A stretch of DNA of 64,000 nt from Deltaproteobacteria bacterium (GCA_020635195.1 JACKAG010000005.1:1-64000); one strand, 5' to 3'; counted from the stretch's first letter, positions 16,307-26,136 are shown. Numbers and translations are program-made. The notes: a model not told the origin generated them from the letters alone.

Positions 16307-18121
16307 ATGAAAGAAATGCGACAGAAAGCCTTTCATACGTTCAGACAGGCCCTGCTGCTCTGGCTCTGCCTGTCTTCTCAGACTCAGGCTGAGTCTCTTT
16401 TGCTGACAAATGCAACCATCTACCCTGATTTCAGAAAGCCTCAGCAGCTTCCTAAAGCAGAACAGCTGCTGATTTCTGAGGGCAGAGTCCTTGCAGTAGG
16501 ACGGGAGGATGTCGCAAAAGCCCTTTCTGAGATGCAAAAACTGAAGCAGGATCTGACAGAGCTGGACCTTAAAGGAAGGTATGTCTTACCTGGATTTATC
16601 GAATCCCACACCCATCCCCTGGCTTATGCTATTTTCAGCAAAAGTGGTCTCTTTCACCAGCTTTCACCCGATCATCTCCGGAGTATGGAAGATGTCAGCC
16701 TTTTTTTGTCCGGACTCCGGGATCAGACAAAAGCGGGGGAATGGATTCTGATCAGCGGCTGGGATCCGGCAGCAATCCCCGGGCTGCCAAAATTTGACCG
16801 CCCGTTTCTTGACAGGATATTTCCGGAACATCCTGTTTTTGTCCTGGCGCAAACCATGCACAGTGGCTTTGCCAACTCTCTGGCTATGAAAAAAGCAGAT
16901 ATTGATATCAGACAGAAAGAGCAGGGTCTGGCTTCCGGCTCTTCCATGGACTGGGACACAGCCTCCGGTGAGCTGACAGGACGACTCTACGAACAGGATG
17001 CACTCAGGAGAGTTTCCAGACATATTCCTCTGTCGTTTGCAATTGCCAGAAACATTTTAAAGTGGCTTGATCTTGCATACCGGGAATACTCTCGCGAAGG
17101 ATACACCACAATCGCTGCACTGGGCATTATTGACATGCTGGGACCATGGTTTTCCATCCCTGCCGTTAAAATCAGCAGTCAGTATCGAGGCCGCATGGCA
17201 GATGCATTCCGGTGCTTCGGCCTTTCCACCGTTGAACGACCGCCGGTGAATATCATCGCCTATTATTTTCATACAGACCTTTCTTCCTGGAGTTCGGGCC
17301 CTGATACAGGAGAAGGTTATTTCAGACGCATTGGCATTAAATTCCATGGAGACGGCTCCCCCTATGCCGGCAGCATGGCCATGTCCGCTCCATATCAGAA
17401 GAGCAAACTCGCTGAGGTCCTGGACATCGGTTCCGGGCAGGCCCCTCTTTTGCTGGATCATTCCCACTTTGAGCTGATGAAAGAACGTGTACGCCAGGGA
17501 GATCAGGTTGCTGTCCATGCACACGGAGACAGAACCATTGAGCAGATTCTCGGCTGGTACAGCCAACTCCCACGTGGTGGACGACACCGGCTGGAACATG
17601 CCGGAAATATCAGCGAAGAACAGCTCCGAGACGTTGCCAGACTTGGACTTTCTGTCAGCTTTTACCTGGACCACATTTACTATTATGCAGAGGCGCTGGA
17701 GGAGCTACTGGGTCCTGAACGGGGACGGAATTTTATGCCTCTGGGCTGGGCGCTCAGACACAATGTCATCTTCTCCCTGCATTCAGACAGCCCTGCCTCC
17801 CCCCCGGGAGCATTCAGGCTGATTGCAACAGCAGCAGGCCGGCGGGATATTAACGGGCGTCCCGGACTGGCAGAACACCGCATTCCTGTCGCTGAAGCCA
17901 TCAGAGCCATGACCAGCAATGCAGCCTGGCAGCTGCATGCAGAAAACAGAATCGGCACGCTGGCTGCGGGGTTTGATGCGGATTTTATCGTTGTAAGCCA
18001 GGACCCACTCACACATGATCCGGCAAGCATTCAGGTCGATGAAACCTATAAAAGCGGTGAAAGAGTCTGGTCAGCGCCCCCCAGTTCTCACAGCATGCCG
18101 CCTCAACTCCATAAAAAATAA
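16307..18121 (+). CDS. exported amidohydrolase family 3 protein (YtcJ-like)
   Basis: The 604-residue product has an N-terminal signal sequence ending near TQAES, then the composite-domain start LLTNATIYP typical of metal-dependent amidohydrolases. Metal-site motifs are the HxH of ESHTHP, then HAHGDRTIEQ, RLEHAGNIS, and the late Asp in LHSDSPASPPGAF. The C-terminal ENRIGTLAAGFDADFIVVSQDPL is the usual return to the composite beta domain. YtcJ-like proteins hydrolyse amide or formyl bonds, but the substrate cannot be told. Two starts are possible: the ATG at 16307 (GAGGA six bases upstream) or that at 16316 (AGGAG nine bases upstream). Confidence 0.9.
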   Translation: MKEMRQKAFHTFRQALLLWLCLSSQTQAESLLLTNATIYPDFRKPQQLPKAEQLLISEGRVLAVGREDVAKALSEMQKLKQDLTELDLKGRYVLPGFIESHTHPLAYAIFSKSGLFHQLSPDHLRSMEDVSLFLSGLRDQTKAGEWILISGWDPAAIPGLPKFDRPFLDRIFPEHPVFVLAQTMHSGFANSLAMKKADIDIRQKEQGLASGSSMDWDTASGELTGRLYEQDALRRVSRHIPLSFAIARNILKWLDLAYREYSREGYTTIAALGIIDMLGPWFSIPAVKISSQYRGRMADAFRCFGLSTVERPPVNIIAYYFHTDLSSWSSGPDTGEGYFRRIGIKFHGDGSPYAGSMAMSAPYQKSKLAEVLDIGSGQAPLLLDHSHFELMKERVRQGDQVAVHAHGDRTIEQILGWYSQLPRGGRHRLEHAGNISEEQLRDVARLGLSVSFYLDHIYYYAEALEELLGPERGRNFMPLGWALRHNVIFSLHSDSPASPPGAFRLIATAAGRRDINGRPGLAEHRIPVAEAIRAMTSNAAWQLHAENRIGTLAAGFDADFIVVSQDPLTHDPASIQVDETYKSGERVWSAPPSSHSMPPQLHKK

Positions 18122-18139
18122 GAGGGAGCTGTTCCCTTT
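18113..18139 (-). terminator. intrinsic terminator between convergent genes
   Basis: AGAGGGA (18121-18127) pairs with TCCCTTT (18133-18139) around a five-base loop, with one G-T wobble. On the minus strand the stem is followed by CTTA and six T, directly after the stop of the receiver gene at 18141. The same stem lies right behind the amidohydrolase stop and may serve both directions. Confidence 0.6.
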
Positions 18140-18140
18140 C

Positions 18141-18548
18141 TCACAAGCATGAAAGACAGAGGCTAATCTCTCTCTCCAGAGAGGCTTTACTGACCGGCTT
18201 AGTCAGATAGTAATCGGCTCCATTTGCTCTGGCCATCCGGGCTGCCGGACTGCCGGAGTCTTCCGTCGACAATGCCAGAATTCTTCCCTCAAAGGTTGAT
18301 TTTCCGGAGCGCAGCTCATAAATCAGGCGGACACCATCCATAACCGGCATATTGATGTCTGTAATCACAAGATCAACTCTTTGCTTCTCCTGACGAATCA
18401 GATGCAATGCTTCCTGTCCGTTGCTGGCATCGATCACCTCCAGCTTCATACGGCTCAGCATCGCCCGTAAAATCAGCCGGGTGCTTAGTTCATCGTCAAC
18501 AATGAGTGCCCGTAACGTACGGGGCCTGAAAAAACCCATGTTTAACAT
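18141..18548 (-). CDS. single-domain response regulator (CheY-like)
   Basis: The 135-residue product is one receiver domain with no output domain. The acidic pair is in ALIVDDELSTR, the phosphoacceptor Asp is in VITDINMPVMDG, the switch Thr/Ser is in LALSTED, and the conserved Lys is in YYLTKPVS. Such stand-alone receivers pass phosphate on or act by protein contact. The chemosensory operon further right has no cheY, so this protein is a possible but unproven partner. It could start at either of two in-frame ATGs, 18548 or 18539. Confidence 0.92.
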   Translation of the reverse strand: MLNMGFFRPRTLRALIVDDELSTRLILRAMLSRMKLEVIDASNGQEALHLIRQEKQRVDLVITDINMPVMDGVRLIYELRSGKSTFEGRILALSTEDSGSPAARMARANGADYYLTKPVSKASLEREISLCLSCL

Positions 18549-18724
18549 TCACCACATAAAAAAAGTTATGTTCTTTCCCTCTTGAGGATATGACAGAGTC
18601 ATCGGGAGACATTCGGTATTCCGACATAAAAAAATGTAACCAGCTGTTTAAGAAAAATAAAAATGAGTATTTTTCTTCTGCCAACACAGCGCAGAGGCAG
18701 AGAAGGCACAGACAGAGAATGATC

Positions 18725-18741
18725 CCGGATGGCCCATCCGG
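18725..18741. repeat. perfect 17-base palindrome
   Basis: CCGGATGG and CCATCCGG flank a single C. It lies in the 213-base gap between the CoA-transferase stop and the receiver start. No T-run follows on either strand, so it could be a protein-binding operator for the receiver gene or a transcript-end hairpin of the CoA-transferase gene. Confidence 0.45.
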
Positions 18742-18761
18742 ACAGATTTAGAGTCTTTATA

Positions 18762-20036
18762 CTACAGATAACCGTTTTTTCTGGCGGAATACCTCAGCTG
18801 ATCCCGAAAAGAGGGGTGAGCCACAGCAATCAGCTGCTCAGCCCGTGCAGCAACACTACGACCTTTTAACTCTGCCACGCCATACTCTGTCACAACAGTA
18901 TCAAGGTCATTTCTGCTGATACTGACCTTTGCTCCTGGCTGTAGCTCAGAGACGATTTTCGAGACACCTTGCCTGGTCGTCGACTTCAGAGCGATAATCC
19001 CCCGGCCATCAGGAGACCTCTGAGCTCCGGTATGGGTGTCAAAAGCCCCACCAATCCCTGACAGTTCCAGATGACCAATGGACTCTGAACAGACCTGACC
19101 TGTCATATCAATCTCAACCGCCGAATTAACAGAAACCATCCGATGATTTCTTCCAATCCTCCATGGATCGACTACAACAGATGCAGGGTGAAGCTCAATC
19201 ACAGGATTCCGGTCCAGAAACTGATAAAGCTCTGCTGTACCAAAAGCAAAGGAGCCAACCACCTTGTCTGGCCAGATTGTCTTCTGACTTCCGTCGACCA
19301 CACCCGCTTCAATCAGCTTCTGAATCGAGTTATTAATCATCTCTGTATGAATACCCAGATGCTTTTTATTCATCAGAGCATCTGTCAACGCATCAGGTAT
19401 AGAGCCAATCCCCAGCTGCAATGTCGACCCATCCTGAATCAGATCCGCAACAAACGCTGCTATTTTCTGATCCTCTTCATCAGGCTGCTTCCACAGACTC
19501 TCCGGTAAGGGTCCGGAGCGCTCCACAAAAGCACTCACCATCCGAAGAGGAACCGTTGTAGCACCATGAGTAAAAGGAATCGCAGGATTAATCTCCAGAA
19601 CCACATGCTCTGCTTTTCTTAAAAGTTCTGCTTCATAACAGACACCCGGGCCCAGACTGACAAAACCCCGGGAATCCGGAACGGAACAGCTTCCCCAGAA
19701 AAGATCAATCTTCGGACAACGAAACAGAATATTCCGGACCCACTGAGATAAGTGCTGAGGGACATAATGGACATGAGGCTGTGACTGATGATCCCGGACA
19801 CTTGCCGTCAGAAATAACGGACGCAACTCAACCCGTCCATCCAGACTCTGATCATGAAACACTTCATATGAACGGGATGGGTTGGCACACCAGATCACAA
19901 CCCCTGTACAGTCCTGCAGAACCTGATGCACTCCGGAAAAAAAACCGCCAGGCTCCGAAGCTGCCATTGCAGTCACCACCACAGCATGATCACGGACAAA
20001 GCGCTTCAACGCGGCTTCTACAGGCATCACGTCCAT
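18762..20036 (-). CDS. acetyl-CoA hydrolase/transferase family CoA-transferase
   Basis: The 424-residue protein matches the acetyl-CoA hydrolase/4-hydroxybutyrate CoA-transferase family. These class I enzymes move CoA between carboxylic acids through a glutamyl-CoA intermediate. Recognisable features are LGIGSIPDALTDAL, GIHTEMINNS (its Glu is the likely catalytic residue), and near the end VVTEYGVAELKGRSVAARA. The exact acid substrates (acetate, butyrate, 4-hydroxybutyrate, succinate) cannot be set from sequence. It is the last gene of the leftward run from polA, 51 bases after the ABC-F gene. Confidence 0.92.
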   Translation of the reverse strand: MDVMPVEAALKRFVRDHAVVVTAMAASEPGGFFSGVHQVLQDCTGVVIWCANPSRSYEVFHDQSLDGRVELRPLFLTASVRDHQSQPHVHYVPQHLSQWVRNILFRCPKIDLFWGSCSVPDSRGFVSLGPGVCYEAELLRKAEHVVLEINPAIPFTHGATTVPLRMVSAFVERSGPLPESLWKQPDEEDQKIAAFVADLIQDGSTLQLGIGSIPDALTDALMNKKHLGIHTEMINNSIQKLIEAGVVDGSQKTIWPDKVVGSFAFGTAELYQFLDRNPVIELHPASVVVDPWRIGRNHRMVSVNSAVEIDMTGQVCSESIGHLELSGIGGAFDTHTGAQRSPDGRGIIALKSTTRQGVSKIVSELQPGAKVSISRNDLDTVVTEYGVAELKGRSVAARAEQLIAVAHPSFRDQLRYSARKNGYL

Positions 20037-20087
20037 TTCACAGCCCCTTCCTTAAAAAGGCTAGTATAACAGACAGGGTGGAAACAC

Positions 20088-21683
20088 TCAGAGCGGATTC
20101 ATCAGACTATCAAGGTAATCCTGATAATGACCCTGATGCTCCCGGATACCATGCTCCGTAACTTCAAGCACCCGGTTGCTGACAGTTTCTGCAAACTCAT
20201 GATCATGAGTGACAAGAAGCACAGCTCCTCCAAAACGAAGCAATGCCTGATTCAGGGAGGTAATCGATTCAAGATCCAGATGGTTCGTCGGGCCATCCAG
20301 CAGGACGACATTTGCCCGCTGAAGCATCATTCTGGCTAACATGCAGCGCACTTTCTCACCACCCGAGAGCACTTCCGCCGACTTCCGGGTTTCCTCTCCA
20401 CTAAAGAGCATCCTGCCAAGAAAACTTCTGATAAAATTCTCTGACTTATCTTCTGAAAATTCCCGCAGCCAGTCGATCAGATTTTCTTTTCGCCCGTCAA
20501 AAAAGTCCTCGTAATTGAGAGGAAGATAAGAACGGCTGGTCGTGACACCCCATTTATACGTTCCGGAATCCGCAGCCATCCGGCCGCTGAGAATTTCCAT
20601 CAGAGCTGTTGTTGCCAGCTCATTCCTGCCAACAAAAATCGTTTTGTCATTCTTATTCAGCTGGAAAGACAGATCACTAAATAAAATTTCTCCATCCAGA
20701 GTTTTTGAAAGACCCTCAACCTCCAGCAGAAGATCACCCAGTTCTCTCTCCTGCTCAAATACGACATGAGGATATTTCCGCACCGATGCCGGAAGATCAT
20801 CCAGAGATAATTTATCCAGCAGTTTCTTTCTGGACGTTGCCTGTTTCGACTTGGCCGCATTTGCGCTAAAGCGCCTGATGAAGGTTTCCAGCTCTTTGGC
20901 CTTTTCTTCGCTTCGCTTATGCTCAGCAGCCCGCAAATTACGGGCCAACGTACTGGATTCTTTCCAGAAGTCGTAATTACCTGCATACAACTGTACTTTT
21001 CTGTAATCGATATCAACTGTATGGGTACAGACTTTATTGAGAAAATGGCGGTCATGAGAAATCACAATCACCGTATTGTTAAACGCCTGCAAAAAATTTT
21101 CCAGCCAGATGATGGATTTTGCATCAAGATGGTTGGTTGGTTCGTCCAGCAATAAAATATCCGGATTACCAAACAGTGCCTGAGCGAGTAATACCCTTAC
21201 TTTCTCAGAATCCCTGAGTTCCCGGACTTTTTTACGAATCCGGTCCTGGGCAATCCCAAGACCATCGAGCAAGGTCGCAGCTTCAGACTCCGCCTCCCAG
21301 CCCCCAAGACTGGCAAAATCAGCCTCCAGTTCTGCGGCCCGGACGCCATCCTCTTCAGAAAAATCTGCTTTCGCATACAGAGCGTCCTTCTCATGCATCA
21401 CATCAATCAGCTTCTGATGCCCCATCAGCACCGCCTGCAAAACTTCTTCTTCATTGAACCGGAAATGATCCTGGCGAAGCATAGACAAAGACTGAGAAGA
21501 GTTGCGGATCACTGCCCCACGGGACGGTTCGATTTCTCCGGCAAGAATCTTAAGGAATGTTGATTTCCCAGCTCCGTTAGCGCCAATGACTCCATAGCAG
21601 TTTCCTGGTGTGAATCTGATATTGACATCTTCAAAAAGCCTGGAACTTCCCCATGCAAAGGAAAGATCGGAAGTACTGATCAT
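20088..21683 (-). CDS. ABC-F family ATPase (YbiT/YkpA-like) with degenerate second ATP site
   Basis: ABC-F proteins bind the ribosome and help with stalls or antibiotics; they have two ABC domains and no membrane segment. The start is set at the ATG at 21683; a TTG six codons upstream is less likely. The first domain has a good Walker A (GANGAGKST) and Walker B (LLLDEPTNHLD), but its signature reads RDSEKV in place of LSGGQ. The linker RRFSANAAKSKQATSRKK is typical of this branch. In the second domain the Walker A position reads VGRNELATTAL with no P-loop Lys, and Walker B reads LLDGPTNHLD with Gly for the catalytic Glu, while LSGGEK is intact. The second site is probably not catalytic. Confidence 0.93.
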   Translation of the reverse strand: MISTSDLSFAWGSSRLFEDVNIRFTPGNCYGVIGANGAGKSTFLKILAGEIEPSRGAVIRNSSQSLSMLRQDHFRFNEEEVLQAVLMGHQKLIDVMHEKDALYAKADFSEEDGVRAAELEADFASLGGWEAESEAATLLDGLGIAQDRIRKKVRELRDSEKVRVLLAQALFGNPDILLLDEPTNHLDAKSIIWLENFLQAFNNTVIVISHDRHFLNKVCTHTVDIDYRKVQLYAGNYDFWKESSTLARNLRAAEHKRSEEKAKELETFIRRFSANAAKSKQATSRKKLLDKLSLDDLPASVRKYPHVVFEQERELGDLLLEVEGLSKTLDGEILFSDLSFQLNKNDKTIFVGRNELATTALMEILSGRMAADSGTYKWGVTTSRSYLPLNYEDFFDGRKENLIDWLREFSEDKSENFIRSFLGRMLFSGEETRKSAEVLSGGEKVRCMLARMMLQRANVVLLDGPTNHLDLESITSLNQALLRFGGAVLLVTHDHEFAETVSNRVLEVTEHGIREHQGHYQDYLDSLMNPL

Positions 21684-21727
21684 TGTGATGGATATCCTCA
21701 AATAAAAAATTTAAAGAAAATAATATG

Positions 21728-22570
21728 TTATGCTCCCAGCAGCGCCTGCAGGCGAATCATAATCGAATGCCCTTTTAAGGTTCCGCTGATTTTTCTGCGC
21801 TGAGATTCTATATCATCCGGATGCACCTGAAACCCGTCCCCTTGTCTGATTGCCTCATCCTGCATATGAGGATCTTTAAACTCCCAGCTGTCATATCTGA
21901 ATATGTATCTGGCATAAAGAGGCATCGAATATGTCACACTCAGAATATAACCCTCAATCCTGGTCATCAGACTGCTACGGTTGTCCGGCCGTGGATCCTG
22001 CATCCAGCAAAAGAAGATCCCCGGAGTCAGCGACAGACTGGTCGTCCTGATACTATGGTTAAAATTCTCCTGCATTTCAGCCCAGGTCGATGGGCCAGCT
22101 CTCGGATCTTTCCTGCGATCGACCGAGCGGCCCACCATGTCTTTATAATTCAGACCAAAAATAAATCCATAACCTCCATCCGGATGACGTAAATCCAGTT
22201 CTTCTGCACTGTAGCCCCACCAGAGCTGAAGAGCCGTCCCCTGATAGTCCACATTCAGAATTCTCCTGTAACTGGGATCAAAAGGCCCGACCAGGATCTC
22301 TCCCTCTCCCGACAGAAACCAGCGTCCCTGGATATAGCCATAGCCCACGGCCACGCCGCCACTGTTTCCCAGCAGTTCATAGCCATTGCCCGCCTTAAAG
22401 GTAAACCTCTCCCCGGTCAGCCCTGTTGACCAGAAAGTGTTCTTCCAGGCTTCTTCGACAGAAGACAGAGGGGCAGGCGCTGAAACTAAGGCTGAGTTCC
22501 CCACAAAGAGGCCCGTTATAAGGAACACAAATCTCAAAAAACAGCCAGGAGCTATCCGCTTATCAGACAT
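21728..22570 (-). CDS. exported protein of unknown function, probable outer-membrane beta-barrel
   Basis: I do not recognise the family. The 280-residue protein starts with a signal peptide (hydrophobic FVFLITGLFVG, cleavage near VSAPA). The rest is rich in aromatic residues and alternating strands with Gly/Tyr turns, for example VAVGYGYIQGRWFLSGEGEI, GYGFIFGLNYK and RIEGYILSVTYSMPLY, as in small outer-membrane barrels. It ends in a hydrophobic strand with terminal GA, not the usual aromatic. Its start overlaps the tatC stop by eight bases, so it is probably cotranslated with tatC. Confidence 0.65.
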   Translation of the reverse strand: MSDKRIAPGCFLRFVFLITGLFVGNSALVSAPAPLSSVEEAWKNTFWSTGLTGERFTFKAGNGYELLGNSGGVAVGYGYIQGRWFLSGEGEILVGPFDPSYRRILNVDYQGTALQLWWGYSAEELDLRHPDGGYGFIFGLNYKDMVGRSVDRRKDPRAGPSTWAEMQENFNHSIRTTSLSLTPGIFFCWMQDPRPDNRSSLMTRIEGYILSVTYSMPLYARYIFRYDSWEFKDPHMQDEAIRQGDGFQVHPDDIESQRRKISGTLKGHSIMIRLQALLGA

Positions 22571-23315
22571 CAGACGTCTTTTTTGAGGGAGATTTACGGA
22601 TCATTCTGATCACCAGAATGGAAAGCTCATACATCACATAAAGGGGCAGAGCCATACCAATCTGAGACATCGGATCTGGTGGTGTAAGCACAGCTCCTAC
22701 AAACAAAGTCCCCACTATCACATAACGCCGGTATTTTGCCAGACCTTCCGCCGAAACCAGATCAAGCACAGCCAAAAGAACCAGAATGACAGGGGTTTCG
22801 AAGACCAGACCAAAGCCCAGAATCATCAGTGTCAGCATGGACACATAGTCTGTAATGGTAATCATAGGAACCCCGACCTCCTGTCCCAGCTGAATCAGGA
22901 ATTCAAGAGCAAGGGGGAAGATAACCCAAAAACAGAACGCAATTCCGGAAATAAATAAACTTGTCGAAGCAAAAATAAATGGAAGAACCAGTTTTTTTTC
23001 GTGTTCATACAGAGCAGGCTCGATAAACTTCCAGAACTGCCAGATCCAGACAGGACTGGAGACGATGACGGCACTGAGCAGACTAACCCGGATACTGGTT
23101 AGAAATACGTCCAGAGGCCCGGTAAAATGCAGGACTTCTTCTGCCGCAGGCAGAGCAGATCGCAGTGGTCCTTTCAGAAACTCAATCAATTCACGCGAAA
23201 AAATCATTGCCAGAATAAAGCAGACCAGGACAGCCGCAAAAGACCGGATCAGACACTGACGTAGTTCTGAAAGGTGCTCAAGCAGGCTCATGGCCTTCCC
23301 GCCATGTTCATCCAT
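22563..23315 (-). CDS. tatC: Sec-independent protein translocase subunit TatC
   Basis: TatC is the twin-arginine signal receptor in the inner membrane. The 250-residue product has six transmembrane segments and the family marks LLEHLSELR near the start, HFTGPLDVFL, and a conserved Glu in FIEPALYEHEKK. It also has a Pro-rich loop before the fourth segment and AVLTPPDPMSQI. The ATG at 23315 is preceded by a full AGGAGG twelve bases upstream; a GTG seven codons earlier is the alternative. No tatA or tatB gene is near, so those must be elsewhere. It follows polA closely. Confidence 0.96.
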   Translation of the reverse strand: MDEHGGKAMSLLEHLSELRQCLIRSFAAVLVCFILAMIFSRELIEFLKGPLRSALPAAEEVLHFTGPLDVFLTSIRVSLLSAVIVSSPVWIWQFWKFIEPALYEHEKKLVLPFIFASTSLFISGIAFCFWVIFPLALEFLIQLGQEVGVPMITITDYVSMLTLMILGFGLVFETPVILVLLAVLDLVSAEGLAKYRRYVIVGTLFVGAVLTPPDPMSQIGMALPLYVMYELSILVIRMIRKSPSKKTSDV

Positions 23316-23361
23316 ACTTTTTCTTCGCCTCCTCACATTCTCCTGTCATATCGCCCATCAC

Positions 23362-26136
23362 TCAGTGAGCCTCCAGCCAGTTATTCCCAACTCCCACTTC
23401 CACTTTCAGAGGAACGGAAAGTTGCATCGCCTGCTCCATCCCCTGGCGCACCAGCTCACACAGCTCCCCGACTTCTTCGTCCGGACATTCAAAAAGCAGT
23501 TCATCATGAACCTGTAACAGCATCTCGGCCTGCATGCTGCGCTCTCTGAGCATCCGGTCGATACGTATCATAGCAAGCTTAATCAGATCCGCAGCACTAC
23601 CCTGAATGGGAGAATTGACCGCGATATGCCGGGCGCTTACAGCGGCCATGGCTCCTTCTTTGCCATCCAGGCCACTAATGGGGCGTCTTCTGCCACAAAT
23701 CGTCTGACTGTATCCATGCTCTGTCGCAAAAGCAATCGCCTGATCGATAAAGCTCCGGATACCGGGAAAGCTTTCAAAGTAGCAGTCGATAAACTCCCGG
23801 GCTTCTTTCTGGCTGACGCCTGTCGTTTTTGCAAGGCGCTGAGGCCCCATCCCATACGCAATTCCATAATTGATGGCCTTTGCCCGGGATCTGTCTGTAG
23901 AGCTGACATCTCCGGGCTCCTTCCGGAACATACTGGCTGCTGTACTGATATGAATATCCCTCTCCTGAGCAAAAGCCTCCCTGAGTCCAGAATCCCCGGA
24001 TAAATGAGCAAGGATACGTAATTCAATCTGCGAATAATCCGCAGATATAAGTTTTGAACCGGACCGGCTGACAAATGCAGAACGGACCTCCCGCCCCCGC
24101 GCTGTTCTGACAGGAATATTCTGTAGATTTGGACGAGAAGAACTCAGACGCCCCGTTGCAGTTCCGGTGGGATGAAAGCTGCTGTGAATCCGGCCCGTGG
24201 TTTCATGAATCAGTTGTGGCAGTGTATCCACATAAGTATTTTTCAGCTTATAAATTTCCCGATACGAGAGGAGAGCAGCGACAAAAGGGTGTGATGACAT
24301 CGATTCCAGGACTGAAACATCCGTTGAATAACCACTCTTCGTCTTTTTAATCTTTGTCACCCCTAATTGTTCATGAATCCGGAGCTTATCAAAGAGAATC
24401 ACGCGGAGCTGTGCAGGGGAATTCACATTGAATTCTTCACCGGCCTCCCGGTAAATCTGAGCCTGTAATGACTGGATATCCCCAAGAAAGGTTTCCGAAA
24501 GATCCGCCAGAGCCTGGGCGTTGACAGAAATCCCGACCTCTTCCATTCTGGCTAACAAGGGCAAGACAGGCAAATCAATGTCCTGATAAACCCTGAGAAG
24601 ATCTCCTGACAAACGTGGGAAAAGCTTCTGATACAGCTGCAAACAACAGTCTGCATCCTCACTCGCATAAATAGCGAGTTTCTCCGGATCAGCCTGCCTC
24701 ATGCTGATATCTTTTTTCGCTCCCATCAGAGCAGACGTCGGGATCTTTTCAATGCCAAGCTCTTCACGGCTCAGGGCGTCTATCCCATAACTTCCCCGGG
24801 AGGGGTTCAGGACAAAAGCCGCAACCATGCTATCTCCAAAAGGAGGACATAGGTTAATTCCCAAATGTTTCAGCATCTGAAGATCAAATTTCAGATTATG
24901 AGCGACTTTAACTGGCCCCTCAGACTTTTCAAAAAGTGCTTTTAAAAGAGCCACAATCTCATCCTGAGTCATCTGGCTCTGATGCTCAGGAATCAGAGGA
25001 ATATAGCAGGCCAGCCCAGGCCCCCAGGCAAGGCTGACTCCCAGCGGCCTGTCTGAAACAAGATCAAGACCACTGGTTTCGGTATCAAAAGCAAAACAGT
25101 CGACCTTATGGAGATCAGCCAACACGGCATCCAGTTGTTCCCGTCTGGTCACAAACTGATAAGAGCCTCTGGCAGCTGCAACAGCAAAGATCTCCGGGTC
25201 CTTCGGATCTTTGCTCTGTCTCTGCTGCTTCTGAGCTGTTTGACTCTGCTTTAAATCCTGGATGCCTTTTCTGATCCTGTCATTCAGCGACCTGAGTCCC
25301 ATCTCTTCACAAAAGCCCAGCAGAGCTTCCTGAGCCAGAGCCTGATCCGGATCAAAACTCATCTCGTCCCGCTTCAGATTCAGCGAAACATCCGTCCTGA
25401 TCGTGACCAGCTGGCGAGACAAAAACGCCATGGACTTCTGCTCTCTTAGCATTTTAGCCTGACGGGGATTCCCAATCTGATCGAGATTCTGATAAATGTC
25501 ATCCAGACTTCCCCAGCGCCGGATCAGACTGGTCGCACCTTTCTCTCCGATACCTCTGACGCCAGGGACATGATCCGAAGAATCGCCCCAGATTGCCAGA
25601 ACATCCCGGACCTGGTCCGGACGGCAGCCAAATTTCCTGAACACCCCTTCCGTATCAACCAGTTCAATACTCTGATTTTTTTTAGGCGCATAAAGGAAAA
25701 CTCTGTCATTGATCAGCTGCATAAAATCTTTGTCACCTGAAACAATATAACAGGATGTTTCCGCATCGGCCCACTGGCTGACCAGAGAGCCAATCAGGTC
25801 ATCTGCTTCCAGCCCCTTTTCCTGAATCAGGGGCAGCCCCCACAGAGAAAACATCCGGAACAGCTCAGGAATCTGTCTGGCGAGGGCCTCTGGCATCTCT
25901 CCACGGTTTGCCTTATATTCCGGATAAATTTCATGGCGGAAATTCGGCCCCTCTGAATCACTGGCCAGAATCAGTAAATCAGGTCTTTCCCTTTCAATCA
26001 AACCCATCAGAAACATAGCAGAGCCGTGCAATGCAGACGTCGGAAACCCCGCCTGATTGGTAAAGCCACGGGGAGATAAGGCATGAAAAAGCCTGAAAGC
26101 CATCGCCATTACATCCACAACAAAGATTTTTCGCAT
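23362..26136 (-). CDS. polA: DNA polymerase I
   Basis: PolA fills gaps and removes RNA primers during replication and repair. The start is set at the ATG at 26136 (MRKIFVVDVMAMAF); the frame is open further upstream without support. The 924-residue product has all three activities. It has a 5' nuclease domain at about 1-300 and a 3'-5' exonuclease with FDTETSGLD near residue 348, so proofreading looks intact. The polymerase domain has motif A DYSQIELRILAHLSGD near 695, motif B with RAKAINYGIAYG near 750, and motif C VHDELLFE near 873. It heads a leftward run with tatC and three more genes. Confidence 0.98.
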   Translation of the reverse strand: MRKIFVVDVMAMAFRLFHALSPRGFTNQAGFPTSALHGSAMFLMGLIERERPDLLILASDSEGPNFRHEIYPEYKANRGEMPEALARQIPELFRMFSLWGLPLIQEKGLEADDLIGSLVSQWADAETSCYIVSGDKDFMQLINDRVFLYAPKKNQSIELVDTEGVFRKFGCRPDQVRDVLAIWGDSSDHVPGVRGIGEKGATSLIRRWGSLDDIYQNLDQIGNPRQAKMLREQKSMAFLSRQLVTIRTDVSLNLKRDEMSFDPDQALAQEALLGFCEEMGLRSLNDRIRKGIQDLKQSQTAQKQQRQSKDPKDPEIFAVAAARGSYQFVTRREQLDAVLADLHKVDCFAFDTETSGLDLVSDRPLGVSLAWGPGLACYIPLIPEHQSQMTQDEIVALLKALFEKSEGPVKVAHNLKFDLQMLKHLGINLCPPFGDSMVAAFVLNPSRGSYGIDALSREELGIEKIPTSALMGAKKDISMRQADPEKLAIYASEDADCCLQLYQKLFPRLSGDLLRVYQDIDLPVLPLLARMEEVGISVNAQALADLSETFLGDIQSLQAQIYREAGEEFNVNSPAQLRVILFDKLRIHEQLGVTKIKKTKSGYSTDVSVLESMSSHPFVAALLSYREIYKLKNTYVDTLPQLIHETTGRIHSSFHPTGTATGRLSSSRPNLQNIPVRTARGREVRSAFVSRSGSKLISADYSQIELRILAHLSGDSGLREAFAQERDIHISTAASMFRKEPGDVSSTDRSRAKAINYGIAYGMGPQRLAKTTGVSQKEAREFIDCYFESFPGIRSFIDQAIAFATEHGYSQTICGRRRPISGLDGKEGAMAAVSARHIAVNSPIQGSAADLIKLAMIRIDRMLRERSMQAEMLLQVHDELLFECPDEEVGELCELVRQGMEQAMQLSVPLKVEVGVGNNWLEAH

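Noticed and set aside
18496..18687. Minus-strand frame of 63 codons overlapping the lone receiver start
   Set aside because: Overlap of ~50 bases in another frame, weak start and aromatic-rich nonsense-like content.
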